Part shown: piece after piece, positions 17,074 to 27,192 of the stretch
How positions within the stretch are numbered: the stretch's first letter is position 1
Layout of the letters: every line of letters begins with the position of its first letter
Source of the DNA: a virus
Direction: 5' to 3' (one strand)
DNA: 64,000 nt
Virus record (IMG/VR): IMGVR_UViG_3300032242_001235
Span: 1-64,000 of that record
Program-made: the position numbers and the translations under genes
Notes under the pieces: model-generated
What the model saw: the letters and a program-made list of their open reading frames with translations, nothing else
What the model was told of the DNA's origin: nothing
Databases searched by the model: none

Positions 17074-19896
17074 ATGGCTATCGAAATTATAAGAGACTTT
17101 TTGGTCAAAAATGGCCTAATTGTCAGTACAACCGCTACCGTACAATCAACTCAAGCGTCAATCAGTACATTGACTGGTGCATTAATTGTCACTGGTGGTG
17201 CAGGTATTGGTGGCGGCATAAACGCAGGCGGCACAATTGCTGGTGCAAACTTTTCCACTCCTGGCGCAATTAGCGGCGGTTCATTAAACATTGTAAACAA
17301 CGCAGTTATTACTGGTACATTAACTGCAACTTCTATCGTAGTATCAGGTACAACAGCGGCAACTTCTACCAATTCTGGTGCCCTACAGATTGTTGGCGGT
17401 GTTGGTATTGGCGGGGCATTATACATTGGACAGACTAGCTTTGTTGCTGGTTCACAAATTCTCACAACATCTACAATTGGTTCTTATGTAGCCAGCAGCA
17501 CTGGTACTACTAGCACATTTGTAATTCAAAATACTACACAAGCCACAAGTACTACAACTGGTGCGCTGCGAGTTTATGGTGGTGTTGGCATTGGCGGCGA
17601 TGTTTATAGCGGCGGAAACTATTACCTTGGTAGTAATACTCGTGCAGTACCAACAATTTATTATAGTAATTCAACAGCATCACAGTATTCGGCACTGTTG
17701 GTACAACGAGCGGGTGTTGAACTTTGGTTGGCTGGTGCGAATCCTAGTGAAAACTATGTGATCAGAAATAATGCATCACTGGATGCAGTTGTTGTGGCCA
17801 ATACTACAGGCAATGTGTCGTTAAATTCAACTGTAGCAAGCTCAAATACAACAACAGGAGCATTGGTAGTTAAAGGCGGTGTGGGCATTGGCGGATCTGT
17901 ATATATTGGAACAAGTTCTTATATTGCAGGTTCCCTAATTGTAACAACTTCTACACTTGGTAGTTATTTGACTACTTTCACTGCTGGAACTGATACTGCA
18001 ATAGCAACTGTTGGTAATAACATAACAATTTGGAATACCAGCACACTACAAAGTATTACCAATCGTGGTGCTACAACTAATAATGCCATTAGAATTGATA
18101 ACACACTTACTAGTACATCATCATTCTCTAGTAATGCATTGTATGTAGCAGGTGGTATTGGCGGTAACAGCGGATTCAATATTAATGGTGACGGTTATCT
18201 TCGTGGTAATTTGAATGTTACTGGATATATCACTGGCACTAACATCACATTAAATGTGTTGTCAGCTAACAGCGCAACATTCTATGGTGATGCAACAGGT
18301 AACGGTGCTTTGTATGCAGGTGTTCTTGGATTTACCCCGTTCCCGCAGACTATGGCACAGTTCTCAGGTAATAACAATACCTACATGGAAGTTAATGTCC
18401 AGAACATTAATGCAGGTGCCAAGGCCAGTACAGACATTGTAGCATCGGCAGATAATGTCACTAACAGTAATGGCTTCATTGACATGGGTATTACTGGCAG
18501 TGGCTGGGATGGAACACAACCTGATAGTTTTGCAAACAACTTAGGCCCCAATGATGGTTACTTACTAGTTGGAGCAAATACTACGCCTGGGTTAGGTGAT
18601 TTGGCAATTGGTACACTGGGATCAGGTACACAAATTAGAATTGTTGTAGCAGGTACTAATTCAAACTATCTATCTGCAATTTTTAATCCTAGAAATACAA
18701 CCGCAACATCCACAGCATCTGGTACATTGATTGTTTATGGTGGCGCTGGATTTGGCGGTTCAGTATACATGGGACAAACCAGTTATGTTGCTGGTGCTCA
18801 AATTATTACAACTGCCACAATTGGCAATTATGCATCAGCAGGCGGTGCCAGCTCCACTGGTACTACTAGTACATTTGTTATTAATAATGCAACACAGGCA
18901 TCGAGTACTATCACTGGTGCTTTACAAGTTGTTCAAGGTGGTGCTGGCATTGGTGGTAACGTCTATGTTGGTGGTACAGTTAATGCAACAGCCGTTGTAA
19001 TTCCTGGAGCCTCAGTAGATTCTACAGGTACTACTACTGGTGCGTTAACTATTACTGGCGGCGTTGGTATTGGCGGCGCATTGTATGTTGGTAGAACAAG
19101 TTATATTGCCGGTGCACAGATTATTACAACTGCTACAATTGGTGCTTATGCATCTGTTGCAGTTGGTGCAAGTACTGGATCTACAAGTACATTTGTAATA
19201 ACAAGTAATGCACAAACAAACAGCACTAACAGTGGTGCATTACAGGTAGTTGGTGGCGTTGGTATTGGTGGCGGATTATTTGTAGGCGGCACTACTACAG
19301 TTACAAATGAAATTGTAGTTGGTACTGCACCGACAAACAGCACTAACTCTGGAGCTTTACAAGTTATTGGTGGGGTTGGCATTAACGGCGGATTGTATGT
19401 TGGTGGTACTACTACAGTTACAAATGAAATTGTAGTTGGTACAGCTAGTTCAACAAGTACCAATACTGGTGCGTTACAAGTTTATGGTGGCGTTGGTGTC
19501 GGTGGAAACATTAATGCAGGTGGTGCAATAAACGCAGGAACAGGATTCCTATCCATTGGAACATATACTTCAGCGTACTCATCTGGTATTGTTGTTGACT
19601 ACGCAACTGGTAACGGAAGGATCAGTGTTGGTCCCGCAGCTAACTTATCATTCTACACAGGCGGAATAGCAACAACATCAACATTGGTGTTAAGTTCAAC
19701 TGGTACAGTATCAGTACCAAGTGCATTAACTGCGACAAATACTACAACTGGTGCATTAAAAGTAGTAGGTGGTGTTGGTGTTGGGGACAGTATCTATGTT
19801 GGTAATAGGGTAGGATTTGTTAATACAAGCAACGTCAGTGTAGTCTATCAATTCTACAATGCTGCAACAGGCAGTTTAGACACGGTGTTTGGCTAA
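17074..19896 (+). CDS. Repetitive fibre-type protein, about 12 GGxGxGG units
   Basis: Encodes 940 residues after a GAAAGGG site. I count about 12 GGxGxGG repeat units with serine/threonine-rich linkers. About residues 390-540 are non-repetitive (AGVLGFTPFPQTMAQFSGNN ... DLAIGTLGSGTQIRIVVAG); the GFIDMGITGSGWDG and YLLVGANTTPGLGDLAIGTL stretches suggest a distinct beta domain. The C-terminus is short (VSVVYQFYNAATGSLDTVFG), with no shared tip domain. The next gene starts two bases after the stop, so the LamG protein is translated from the same message and may sit on this shaft. That pairing is an inference. Confidence 0.73.
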   Translation: MAIEIIRDFLVKNGLIVSTTATVQSTQASISTLTGALIVTGGAGIGGGINAGGTIAGANFSTPGAISGGSLNIVNNAVITGTLTATSIVVSGTTAATSTNSGALQIVGGVGIGGALYIGQTSFVAGSQILTTSTIGSYVASSTGTTSTFVIQNTTQATSTTTGALRVYGGVGIGGDVYSGGNYYLGSNTRAVPTIYYSNSTASQYSALLVQRAGVELWLAGANPSENYVIRNNASLDAVVVANTTGNVSLNSTVASSNTTTGALVVKGGVGIGGSVYIGTSSYIAGSLIVTTSTLGSYLTTFTAGTDTAIATVGNNITIWNTSTLQSITNRGATTNNAIRIDNTLTSTSSFSSNALYVAGGIGGNSGFNINGDGYLRGNLNVTGYITGTNITLNVLSANSATFYGDATGNGALYAGVLGFTPFPQTMAQFSGNNNTYMEVNVQNINAGAKASTDIVASADNVTNSNGFIDMGITGSGWDGTQPDSFANNLGPNDGYLLVGANTTPGLGDLAIGTLGSGTQIRIVVAGTNSNYLSAIFNPRNTTATSTASGTLIVYGGAGFGGSVYMGQTSYVAGAQIITTATIGNYASAGGASSTGTTSTFVINNATQASSTITGALQVVQGGAGIGGNVYVGGTVNATAVVIPGASVDSTGTTTGALTITGGVGIGGALYVGRTSYIAGAQIITTATIGAYASVAVGASTGSTSTFVITSNAQTNSTNSGALQVVGGVGIGGGLFVGGTTTVTNEIVVGTAPTNSTNSGALQVIGGVGINGGLYVGGTTTVTNEIVVGTASSTSTNTGALQVYGGVGVGGNINAGGAINAGTGFLSIGTYTSAYSSGIVVDYATGNGRISVGPAANLSFYTGGIATTSTLVLSSTGTVSVPSALTATNTTTGALKVVGGVGVGDSIYVGNRVGFVNTSNVSVVYQFYNAATGSLDTVFG

Positions 19897-19897
19897 A

Positions 19898-22800
19898 ATG
19901 GCAACAACAATAACTAAACTGTTTCCTACAGGTGTACTACAATCAACTGTAGTGCTTGACGAAATTACCTATAGTTCCATTAAAATAAATCTTAATGGAA
20001 TCTATGCTGCACAGTTTGACGAAGTTAGTCTAGCTGCTGGCACTGCTGAACGCAAAACTAGTACTGGTACATATCTAGTTAGTGGATATTTTGATGAATA
20101 CACTCTAGTACCTATCATTACAATACCATATGATCCATATATAAAGTTTGTAGTATTATTGTTGCAAGGCGATGTGCCAGTAACACCGTCAGTATCTGAT
20201 GCTTCAACAAATACTTTTGTTATGTCAATTGCAGGCGATGTGAAACCTAATAACTTTAACCCTTATCAGAATGGATATTACAGTAATTACTTTAACGGTA
20301 GTAATTATATTGCATTGGGCACAGCAGCTAGTACAGCAGTAAATGCATTGTCCTCAAAGCCATTAGTTACTATGGAGTTTTGGGTTAATACTCAAGCCAT
20401 TCAGGCCGTAACTGCCTACATTACTACAATATTTGGTCAATTACCCGCAGCAGCACAAAATAGTAGGTATTTAATTGAGTTAGTTGGATCAAGTACTACT
20501 AGTCCTCAAACTGTGAGTTTTACATGGACTACGGGTACTGGCAGTACTGATGCTGTAGTAACAACTGGAACCATAATTCAAAAAACTTGGAATCATATTG
20601 CAATTACATTGGATATGACAACACCATCATCCACTACTATTAAGATCTATATTAATGGTGTAGGTGAAACATTTACAGGAAAAAATCTATCTACACATTC
20701 GGCTGATAACGGAAATGCCACTTATCTTGGGGCCGGCAACGGAGGTAACCAAGGCTTAACTGGATATATATCTAACTTTAGATTTAGTAAAGCACTGATG
20801 TATACTGCCAACTTTACACCAAGCACTACTCCACTAACAGCCAATACAACTACCGTATTGTTAACATGCCAGTCGCCTAACTTTGTAGATGCCAGTCTAA
20901 ATGTATATACAATAACTCCAACTAGTGGCCCAACTATACAGTCATATGTTCCATTTGTAACACCATCTGCGGTAAATATACCTACTCTATACAGTACACG
21001 GTTTCCTGGAACAACAAATTCTTTGACCACACCAACTAGTACTGCATTTAATATAGGTGCAGGTGATTTTACTATTGAAGGATGGTGGAATTTTTCTGTA
21101 TTGCCTTCTGGTGGTGTGAATTGCAACTTGTTTGGATTCTACGGCGGAACAAACTATAATCCATACTTGTATATTTGGGGAGACGGCACATATATGTTGC
21201 GTGCCGCTCAAGTTTCAGGAGACATTGCAACTGGTGCCCACGGTATGGTTGCTGGTACATGGTATCACATAGCAGTTACTCGTAGTGGAAATACCTATAC
21301 AATATATAAAAACGGTGCTGTCCTAGGAACAGGCACTAGTGCTTCAATTGTAAATGAAAACAAATACATAATTTTTGGAGATGGCGGATCTTATCTTAAT
21401 GGCTTGATGTCTAACTTACGAGTTGTAAAAGGCCTAGCAGTCTATACAGGTGCTTTTACTCCGCCGACGAGTCCGCTGACATTGACACAACCGTCTGGAA
21501 CAAACATAGCAGCAATTACTAATCAAACTTCACTATTAATTGCTCAAACATCAAATATTGTCGATGCCAGTACAAACAACTTTGCAATAACAGTGACTGG
21601 TGCAGTTCAGCCAGTTGCAGTGACACCATTCACACAAACTTATTCAAGCCAAGCAGTAACAACATTAGGTTCATCATACTTTGATGGAACTGGTGATTAT
21701 TTGACTGTGCCAAGTAGTTCTGCGTTTGCGTTTGGTACTGGTGATTTTACTATTGAAGGATGGTTTAATTTTACTGGAACAATCTCAACATATCAAAGAC
21801 CATGGTGGTTTGGAGACGATAATGAGAACCTTGAGATTAATTCTAGTGTAATTAGATTTGGAGGCGCATCGTTAACAGTTATTACCGGCCCAACTGCGGT
21901 TGCCAACACATGGTATCATATTGCATATTCTAGACAAAGTGGAAGTGGCCGATTATTTGTAAATGGAGTTCAGGCAGGATCAACAACTTCTAATACCTAT
22001 AATTCTTCTGCAAGGACTTTTACATTAATGGCAACATCTGGCGGTGTTAATCCATCTACTGGGTATGTTGCTGATGTTCGTATTATAAAAGGCACCGCAT
22101 TATACACCGCAAACTTTGCACCGCCTACTGCACCACTAACAGCAGTTACTAATACTCAACTATTGACATTGCAATATAACGGCGCATCAAATAATAATGG
22201 ATTCGTTGATAGCAGCGCAAATAATTTTATTCTTACCCGTGTAGGAACTCCCACACAAGGTTCTTTTGCACCGTTTGGCAACAATTGGAGTACTTATTTC
22301 AACGGTACTAGTGGTTTCCAAACACCTGCAAGTTCATTAACTAGCATTATAGGAAATAGTACATTAATCACATCTACATTTACTATAGAAGCCTGGATAT
22401 ATCATACTGTTAGATCAGGTTCAACTGACGGTGCATTAGTAGGAGATATGATGCCAGCAGGCGGGACTAATAACTGGTCATGGGGCCCGCGTAATGATGG
22501 AAAACTAAACTTTAATTGGTATACAGGCGCAACCAATAATTGTACAGGCAGTTCAACAATACCATTGAACACTTGGACTCATATTGCATTAGTGATTATT
22601 ACAACATCAATTAAAATGTTTGTTAATGGAAGTCTTGAAACTTTATCAGGAACTACCACTTTAACTGCACCTAGTTCAAACTTGGGATATTTAGGCGTAG
22701 GCATGTGGAATAGTGGTGCTAGTGGAAATACAAACTTTACTGGATATGTAAGTAATATGCTTATTACAAAATCTGCACTATACTCTACATCATTTACTCC

Positions 22801-24739
22801 AAACACAACTCCTCTAACTGCTACTACTAATACAGGATTATTGGTTTGCCAAAGTCCGTCGTTAATTGATAATAGTCCGTATGCTTTTGCCCCAACAATT
22901 TCAGGGACACCGCAAGTCTATCGATTCAGCCCGTTCAGTAGTTATTCTATAACACCAACGAGCTATGCAACAAAGTTTAATGGCGGCACTAATCAATTAA
23001 GTATACCGTATAATTCCGCGTTAAGTGTTTCTGGCACTTCTTGGACAATTGAAGCATTTATATATGTTACGGCCACAACTGCTGCATATACACAATGGAT
23101 AATTGGAAACAGAAATCAGGCCAGTGGCTATAACTTTTCATGGGCATTTGGTTTAAATGGAACTACTCCATATCTAAATTTTATTGATTCTGGCGGCACT
23201 AATTACATTTCATCAACAACTGCATGTCCATTAAATCAATGGGTCCATGTAGCAGCTACATACAATGGAACTAGCCTTTCAATGTATCAAAACGGATCAA
23301 GAGTATATGGCCCAACTGCTATGTCGTTTACGGATTATACTTACCCATTGACAATTGGTAATTATCCTGTAGATACTCCATATTTTCAAGGGTATATTAG
23401 TAATTTAAGAATGGTTAAAGGTAGTCCAATATATACCGGCACTACATATACAGTACCAACTTCCGTATTAACTGCTGTTGCAGGCACAAGTTTATTGACT
23501 TGCCAAGATTCTACATTTAAAGATAACAGTACTAGTACATTTGCTATAACTTCTGTTAGCACGCCCGCACCAAAACAATTTAACCCGTTTGGATTCAGTA
23601 CAAGTAATACCCAAACTTATAGTACATCGGTATTGGGTGGAAGTATGTACTTTAACGGTAGCACTGATTCAGTTAACCCACCAACAACTACAAATGTGAA
23701 TCCTGGTTCAGGAAACTTTACAATTGAATTGTGGGCATACCATACCAATGCTGGTGCATATGCAGGATACTATTGGGGTGGAAATGCAGGGTTAGTAATT
23801 AGACGGACTTCATCTAATACATTAGAACTTTCGCATGATGGTGTTACTAGTATTGTTGTATCAACAGTTACTATTACAGCAAATCAATGGGTACATATTG
23901 CTGCAACAAGAAGTGGAACAGCCGTACAAATATTCATTAATGGGGTAAGTGTTGGATCTACTACTTATGCAACTGCAATTAATGGCACTACTAGTCCAAC
24001 TATAGGTTCAATATCTACAGTAGGGGGTTATTATATGGCTGGATATATATCCAATTTTAGATTAATCATTGGCACAGCCTTGTATACATCCAACTTTTTA
24101 CCGCCAACTACTCCAGTAACTGCTATAACAAATACACAATTGTTAGTTAACGGAACAAATTCTGGTATATATGATGGCAGTACAAATTCAACAATTCAAA
24201 CTGTTGGAAATACAATGGTCAGTAATTCACAAGTAAAATACGGCAACGGATCAATGTACTTTGATGGTAGCACAGGTTATTTGACTTCACTAACAAGTCC
24301 TGCATTTACATTTGGTACCGGCGATTTTACTATTGAATGTTGGATATATACAACTACAGTATCACCGGCTCAACAAGGCATAATTGATTTTAGAACAAGT
24401 AACAACGGAAAACTTGCACTAATTTTGTTAACATCTACCCTATATTTTCAATTAACTACAGGAAATATTACTACGGCCGCAAGTACTATTACAATCAACA
24501 CTTGGACGCATATTGCTGTTGTAAAATTAGGAACAACTGTAACAGTTTATGTAAACGGTGTATCTAAAGGGTCTGCTACTGATACAGGAAGTTATGCAGC
24601 AGCAGATAGAGTAACTGTTGGAAATACTCAAGATAATTATTATTTTAATGGTTACATTGATGACCTCCGTATAACCAAAGGTTATGCAAGATATACTACA
24701 GCATTTACCCCACCAACGGCACTGTTGCCTGCACAATGA
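19898..24739 (+). CDS. Giant adhesin with seven LamG-like domains
   Basis: Encodes 1613 residues from ATG 19898 (TAAAATG junction with the previous gene); an in-frame TTG nine bases earlier is less likely. After an N-terminal module of about 110 residues, a LamG/concanavalin-like jellyroll unit repeats seven times. Each contains a YFNGS..YL.-type strand, FTIEGW or FTIEFW, TWxHIAxTRSGxT, an INGVxxGTxT strand, and closes with YISNxRxVKGTALYTANFTPPTTPLTA-type sequence and a CQS/D..LVD linker. LamG_3 domains bind glycans or protein surfaces. It is predicted to be a multivalent receptor-binding or decoration protein of the tail. Its last codons overlap a possible micro-ORF. Confidence 0.85.
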   Translation: MATTITKLFPTGVLQSTVVLDEITYSSIKINLNGIYAAQFDEVSLAAGTAERKTSTGTYLVSGYFDEYTLVPIITIPYDPYIKFVVLLLQGDVPVTPSVSDASTNTFVMSIAGDVKPNNFNPYQNGYYSNYFNGSNYIALGTAASTAVNALSSKPLVTMEFWVNTQAIQAVTAYITTIFGQLPAAAQNSRYLIELVGSSTTSPQTVSFTWTTGTGSTDAVVTTGTIIQKTWNHIAITLDMTTPSSTTIKIYINGVGETFTGKNLSTHSADNGNATYLGAGNGGNQGLTGYISNFRFSKALMYTANFTPSTTPLTANTTTVLLTCQSPNFVDASLNVYTITPTSGPTIQSYVPFVTPSAVNIPTLYSTRFPGTTNSLTTPTSTAFNIGAGDFTIEGWWNFSVLPSGGVNCNLFGFYGGTNYNPYLYIWGDGTYMLRAAQVSGDIATGAHGMVAGTWYHIAVTRSGNTYTIYKNGAVLGTGTSASIVNENKYIIFGDGGSYLNGLMSNLRVVKGLAVYTGAFTPPTSPLTLTQPSGTNIAAITNQTSLLIAQTSNIVDASTNNFAITVTGAVQPVAVTPFTQTYSSQAVTTLGSSYFDGTGDYLTVPSSSAFAFGTGDFTIEGWFNFTGTISTYQRPWWFGDDNENLEINSSVIRFGGASLTVITGPTAVANTWYHIAYSRQSGSGRLFVNGVQAGSTTSNTYNSSARTFTLMATSGGVNPSTGYVADVRIIKGTALYTANFAPPTAPLTAVTNTQLLTLQYNGASNNNGFVDSSANNFILTRVGTPTQGSFAPFGNNWSTYFNGTSGFQTPASSLTSIIGNSTLITSTFTIEAWIYHTVRSGSTDGALVGDMMPAGGTNNWSWGPRNDGKLNFNWYTGATNNCTGSSTIPLNTWTHIALVIITTSIKMFVNGSLETLSGTTTLTAPSSNLGYLGVGMWNSGASGNTNFTGYVSNMLITKSALYSTSFTPNTTPLTATTNTGLLVCQSPSLIDNSPYAFAPTISGTPQVYRFSPFSSYSITPTSYATKFNGGTNQLSIPYNSALSVSGTSWTIEAFIYVTATTAAYTQWIIGNRNQASGYNFSWAFGLNGTTPYLNFIDSGGTNYISSTTACPLNQWVHVAATYNGTSLSMYQNGSRVYGPTAMSFTDYTYPLTIGNYPVDTPYFQGYISNLRMVKGSPIYTGTTYTVPTSVLTAVAGTSLLTCQDSTFKDNSTSTFAITSVSTPAPKQFNPFGFSTSNTQTYSTSVLGGSMYFNGSTDSVNPPTTTNVNPGSGNFTIELWAYHTNAGAYAGYYWGGNAGLVIRRTSSNTLELSHDGVTSIVVSTVTITANQWVHIAATRSGTAVQIFINGVSVGSTTYATAINGTTSPTIGSISTVGGYYMAGYISNFRLIIGTALYTSNFLPPTTPVTAITNTQLLVNGTNSGIYDGSTNSTIQTVGNTMVSNSQVKYGNGSMYFDGSTGYLTSLTSPAFTFGTGDFTIECWIYTTTVSPAQQGIIDFRTSNNGKLALILLTSTLYFQLTTGNITTAASTITINTWTHIAVVKLGTTVTVYVNGVSKGSATDTGSYAAADRVTVGNTQDNYYFNGYIDDLRITKGYARYTTAFTPPTALLPAQ

Positions 24740-24795
24740 TGAAAGATGAATGTAAATTTTGTGTCCACGATGACACCGTTTTAAAAACTGAATAA
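24736..24795 (+). CDS. Possible 19-residue micro-ORF with CxxC
   Basis: ATGATGA overlaps the stop of the LamG gene, and the frame reads MMKDECKFCVHDDTVLKTE before TAA at 24793-24795. It fills the intergenic gap completely, and its stop lies inside the next TAAATA motif. The CKFCVH cluster could hold a metal. The overlap would allow translational coupling. There is no Shine-Dalgarno of its own, and I recognise no family, so it may be chance. Confidence 0.28.
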   Translation: MMKDECKFCVHDDTVLKTE

Positions 24796-24798
24796 ATA
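24791..24798 (+). promoter_or_regulatory. Late promoter-like AATAAATA near ATG
   Basis: TAAATA at 24793-24798 is followed by seven bases and the ATG at 24806. The predicted start is near 24804, leaving a leader of about two bases. No Shine-Dalgarno is present. Confidence 0.6.
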
Positions 24799-24805
24799 GA
24801 ATACT

Positions 24806-27166
24806 ATGGCTAAACTCTTATCTGGAACAAGAATATACGGTACCGCAACCGTTGACACTCAACTATTCGTTAGCGGAACCAATGCGGCATCATCGACTAA
24901 TACCGGTGCATTACAGGTAGTAGGTGGCGTTGGTGTTGGCGGAAACTTATATGTTGGTGGAACAATAAGTGGAACATTTGGCGGCTCAATTGCAAACGCA
25001 ACTAATGCCAGTAATGTGCTTACTGGTGCATTGGTATCCACTGCAACATTCTACCCAGTATTTGTAAGCGCAAACAATACGACTGCCACTTACATGGCAG
25101 AATATACTACCAGTTCGTTTAGCATTATTCCGGCAACTGGCCAAGTAACAATGGGCGGCGCATTGAGTGTTGGTGGCGTGGCAACATTCAACGGACCTGT
25201 GGTATTCAACGGTACAACAACCAGCGTATTAAGTAGCAATACTTATTACACAGATAACTTAATCGAATTGCATGTACCACCAGGTGGCGTTAATGCCCTA
25301 TGGCCTAGTGATGATGGTAAAGATGTTGGATTTAGATTCCACTACTATAACAGATCTCTAAGTACTGACTCCAATGCTGCATTGGTATTGGCTAGTGATA
25401 CACAGAATTTAGAATGGTACAACACTGGTGCTGAAGTTTCTACTGGAACATTTAGTAGCGCAACATACGGAACATTTAGAACTGGTAACATTATACTTGT
25501 TGGTACATCTGCTACGATATCAACTCAAACTGGAGCATTGCAAGTTTACGGTGGCGTTGGTGTAGGTGGTAACTTATATCAAGGCGGTATTCATGTAATA
25601 CAAAATACTACACTTGCAAACGCAACCAATACTGGTGCATTGCAAGTTTTCGGCGGTGCTGGTATTGGCGGCGCACTGTATATTGGTAGTACATTATCAG
25701 TTGCTGGCGCAGCATCTATTATAAACACTACGGCTGCAAACACTACTAACAGTGGTGCATTACAGGTAGTCGGCGGTGTTGGCGTAGGCGGTAACTTAGT
25801 AGTTGGTGGCGTTAGTACAATTACAAACACAACCGCAGCATTGTCAACAACAACTGGCGCATTACAAGTTTATGGCGGTGTTGGCGTAGGCGGCAACTTA
25901 TATGTTGCTGGTATTACTACAATTACAAATACAATAAATGCAACTTCAACATCTACCGGTGCATTAACTATTGCTGGTGGTTTGGCTGTAGCAAAAGACA
26001 TTTACTTTGGCGGTAACTTATATCAAAATGGTTCGTTGTTTACTGGTGGCGGCGGCGGTGGTACTGCATCTGGAACAGGTACTACAACTACATTTGTAAT
26101 ATCCAACATTACTCCTACTACATCTACTAACACAGGTGCGTTAGTGGTTGCTGGTGGTATTGGTGTTGGTGGAGGCATTTTTGCTGGCGGTACTGTTACT
26201 GCTACAAACTTTGCAGGTAGTGGAGCGAACGGTGTATTATCTGGATTATACTTATTAAGTACCTATAACATATTGGCCACTGGTACAACTACCGCAACTA
26301 ACCTTGTTGTGAGTGGTACAGCCACAGCAAGTTCAACTAACACTGGCGCATTGACAGTAGCAGGTGGATTGGGAGTTGGCGGTAACATTTACTTTGGCGG
26401 CAACTTATATCAAAACGGTGTATTGTTTACTGGCTCTGGCGGTTCCTCTACTAGTGCTAGCACTGGTACAACCAGTACATTTGTAATTTCCAACACTACT
26501 GTATCAACAGGCACTAACACTGGTGCTTTACAAGTTTATGGTGGTGCTGGTATTGGTGGTGCATTATATGTTGGTGGTGGGATATACACTGGTGGTCAAC
26601 AGATATTGCCCACAACATTACAGACATTTACAGCAATTGCTGGACAAACTGCATTTACTATTTCTGGTGGATACTCGGTTGGACAGATACAGGTATTTGT
26701 CAACGGTATTTTGTTTAGTAGCAGCGATTATACTGCATCAAACGGTACCAGTGTTGTATTGAATATTCCTCGAAATGTTGGTGATACTGTGCAAGTTGTG
26801 GCAAACGCAACGACTACTGTAAGTATGCAGCAGGCTTATATTTTCAACCAATATACGGCTGGTGGAACTACAAGTACAATTTCTACAAACTACAATACTG
26901 CTACTGTACAAGTATTCCAAAACGGTGTATTACAGTACCCAACAACATATACTGCATCGAATGGTACAAGTATTACATTTGCAGCAATTCCAAGTACTGG
27001 TACTGTAATTGGTGTTGTCAGCTTTAATTCAGTCAGCATCAGTAATGCGATAAGTAGTAGTGGTGGAACAATTAACGGAACATTGAATGTTGTGGGTAGC
27101 TTACAACAAAACGGCGTAGATGTTGGCACTCAAATGATGGCAATGTCAATTGCTATGGGCGTATAA
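24806..27166 (+). CDS. Repetitive fibre-type protein, about nine GGxGxGG units
   Basis: Encodes 786 residues. About nine GGxGxGG units form the shaft. About residues 138-235 hold the DDGKDVGFRFHYYNRS ... LEWYNTGAE domain shared with the gene at 13967. The C-terminal region has two copies of a strand-rich motif (GQIQVFVNGILFSSSDYTAS and VQVFQNGVLQYPTTYTAS), a pattern common in phage fibre knobs. The last residues (NGVDVGTQMMAMSIAMGV) are hydrophobic and may trimerise. It is expressed from a nearly leaderless late promoter and is followed 26 bases later by the next structural gene. Confidence 0.74.
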   Translation: MAKLLSGTRIYGTATVDTQLFVSGTNAASSTNTGALQVVGGVGVGGNLYVGGTISGTFGGSIANATNASNVLTGALVSTATFYPVFVSANNTTATYMAEYTTSSFSIIPATGQVTMGGALSVGGVATFNGPVVFNGTTTSVLSSNTYYTDNLIELHVPPGGVNALWPSDDGKDVGFRFHYYNRSLSTDSNAALVLASDTQNLEWYNTGAEVSTGTFSSATYGTFRTGNIILVGTSATISTQTGALQVYGGVGVGGNLYQGGIHVIQNTTLANATNTGALQVFGGAGIGGALYIGSTLSVAGAASIINTTAANTTNSGALQVVGGVGVGGNLVVGGVSTITNTTAALSTTTGALQVYGGVGVGGNLYVAGITTITNTINATSTSTGALTIAGGLAVAKDIYFGGNLYQNGSLFTGGGGGGTASGTGTTTTFVISNITPTTSTNTGALVVAGGIGVGGGIFAGGTVTATNFAGSGANGVLSGLYLLSTYNILATGTTTATNLVVSGTATASSTNTGALTVAGGLGVGGNIYFGGNLYQNGVLFTGSGGSSTSASTGTTSTFVISNTTVSTGTNTGALQVYGGAGIGGALYVGGGIYTGGQQILPTTLQTFTAIAGQTAFTISGGYSVGQIQVFVNGILFSSSDYTASNGTSVVLNIPRNVGDTVQVVANATTTVSMQQAYIFNQYTAGGTTSTISTNYNTATVQVFQNGVLQYPTTYTASNGTSITFAAIPSTGTVIGVVSFNSVSISNAISSSGGTINGTLNVVGSLQQNGVDVGTQMMAMSIAMGV

Positions 27167-27192
27167 AGAAAGATTCAAAGGATAAGATTACA

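Noticed and set aside
24760-24776. GTGTC...GACAC inverted repeat as a terminator
   Set aside because: Only a five-bp stem with no T run.
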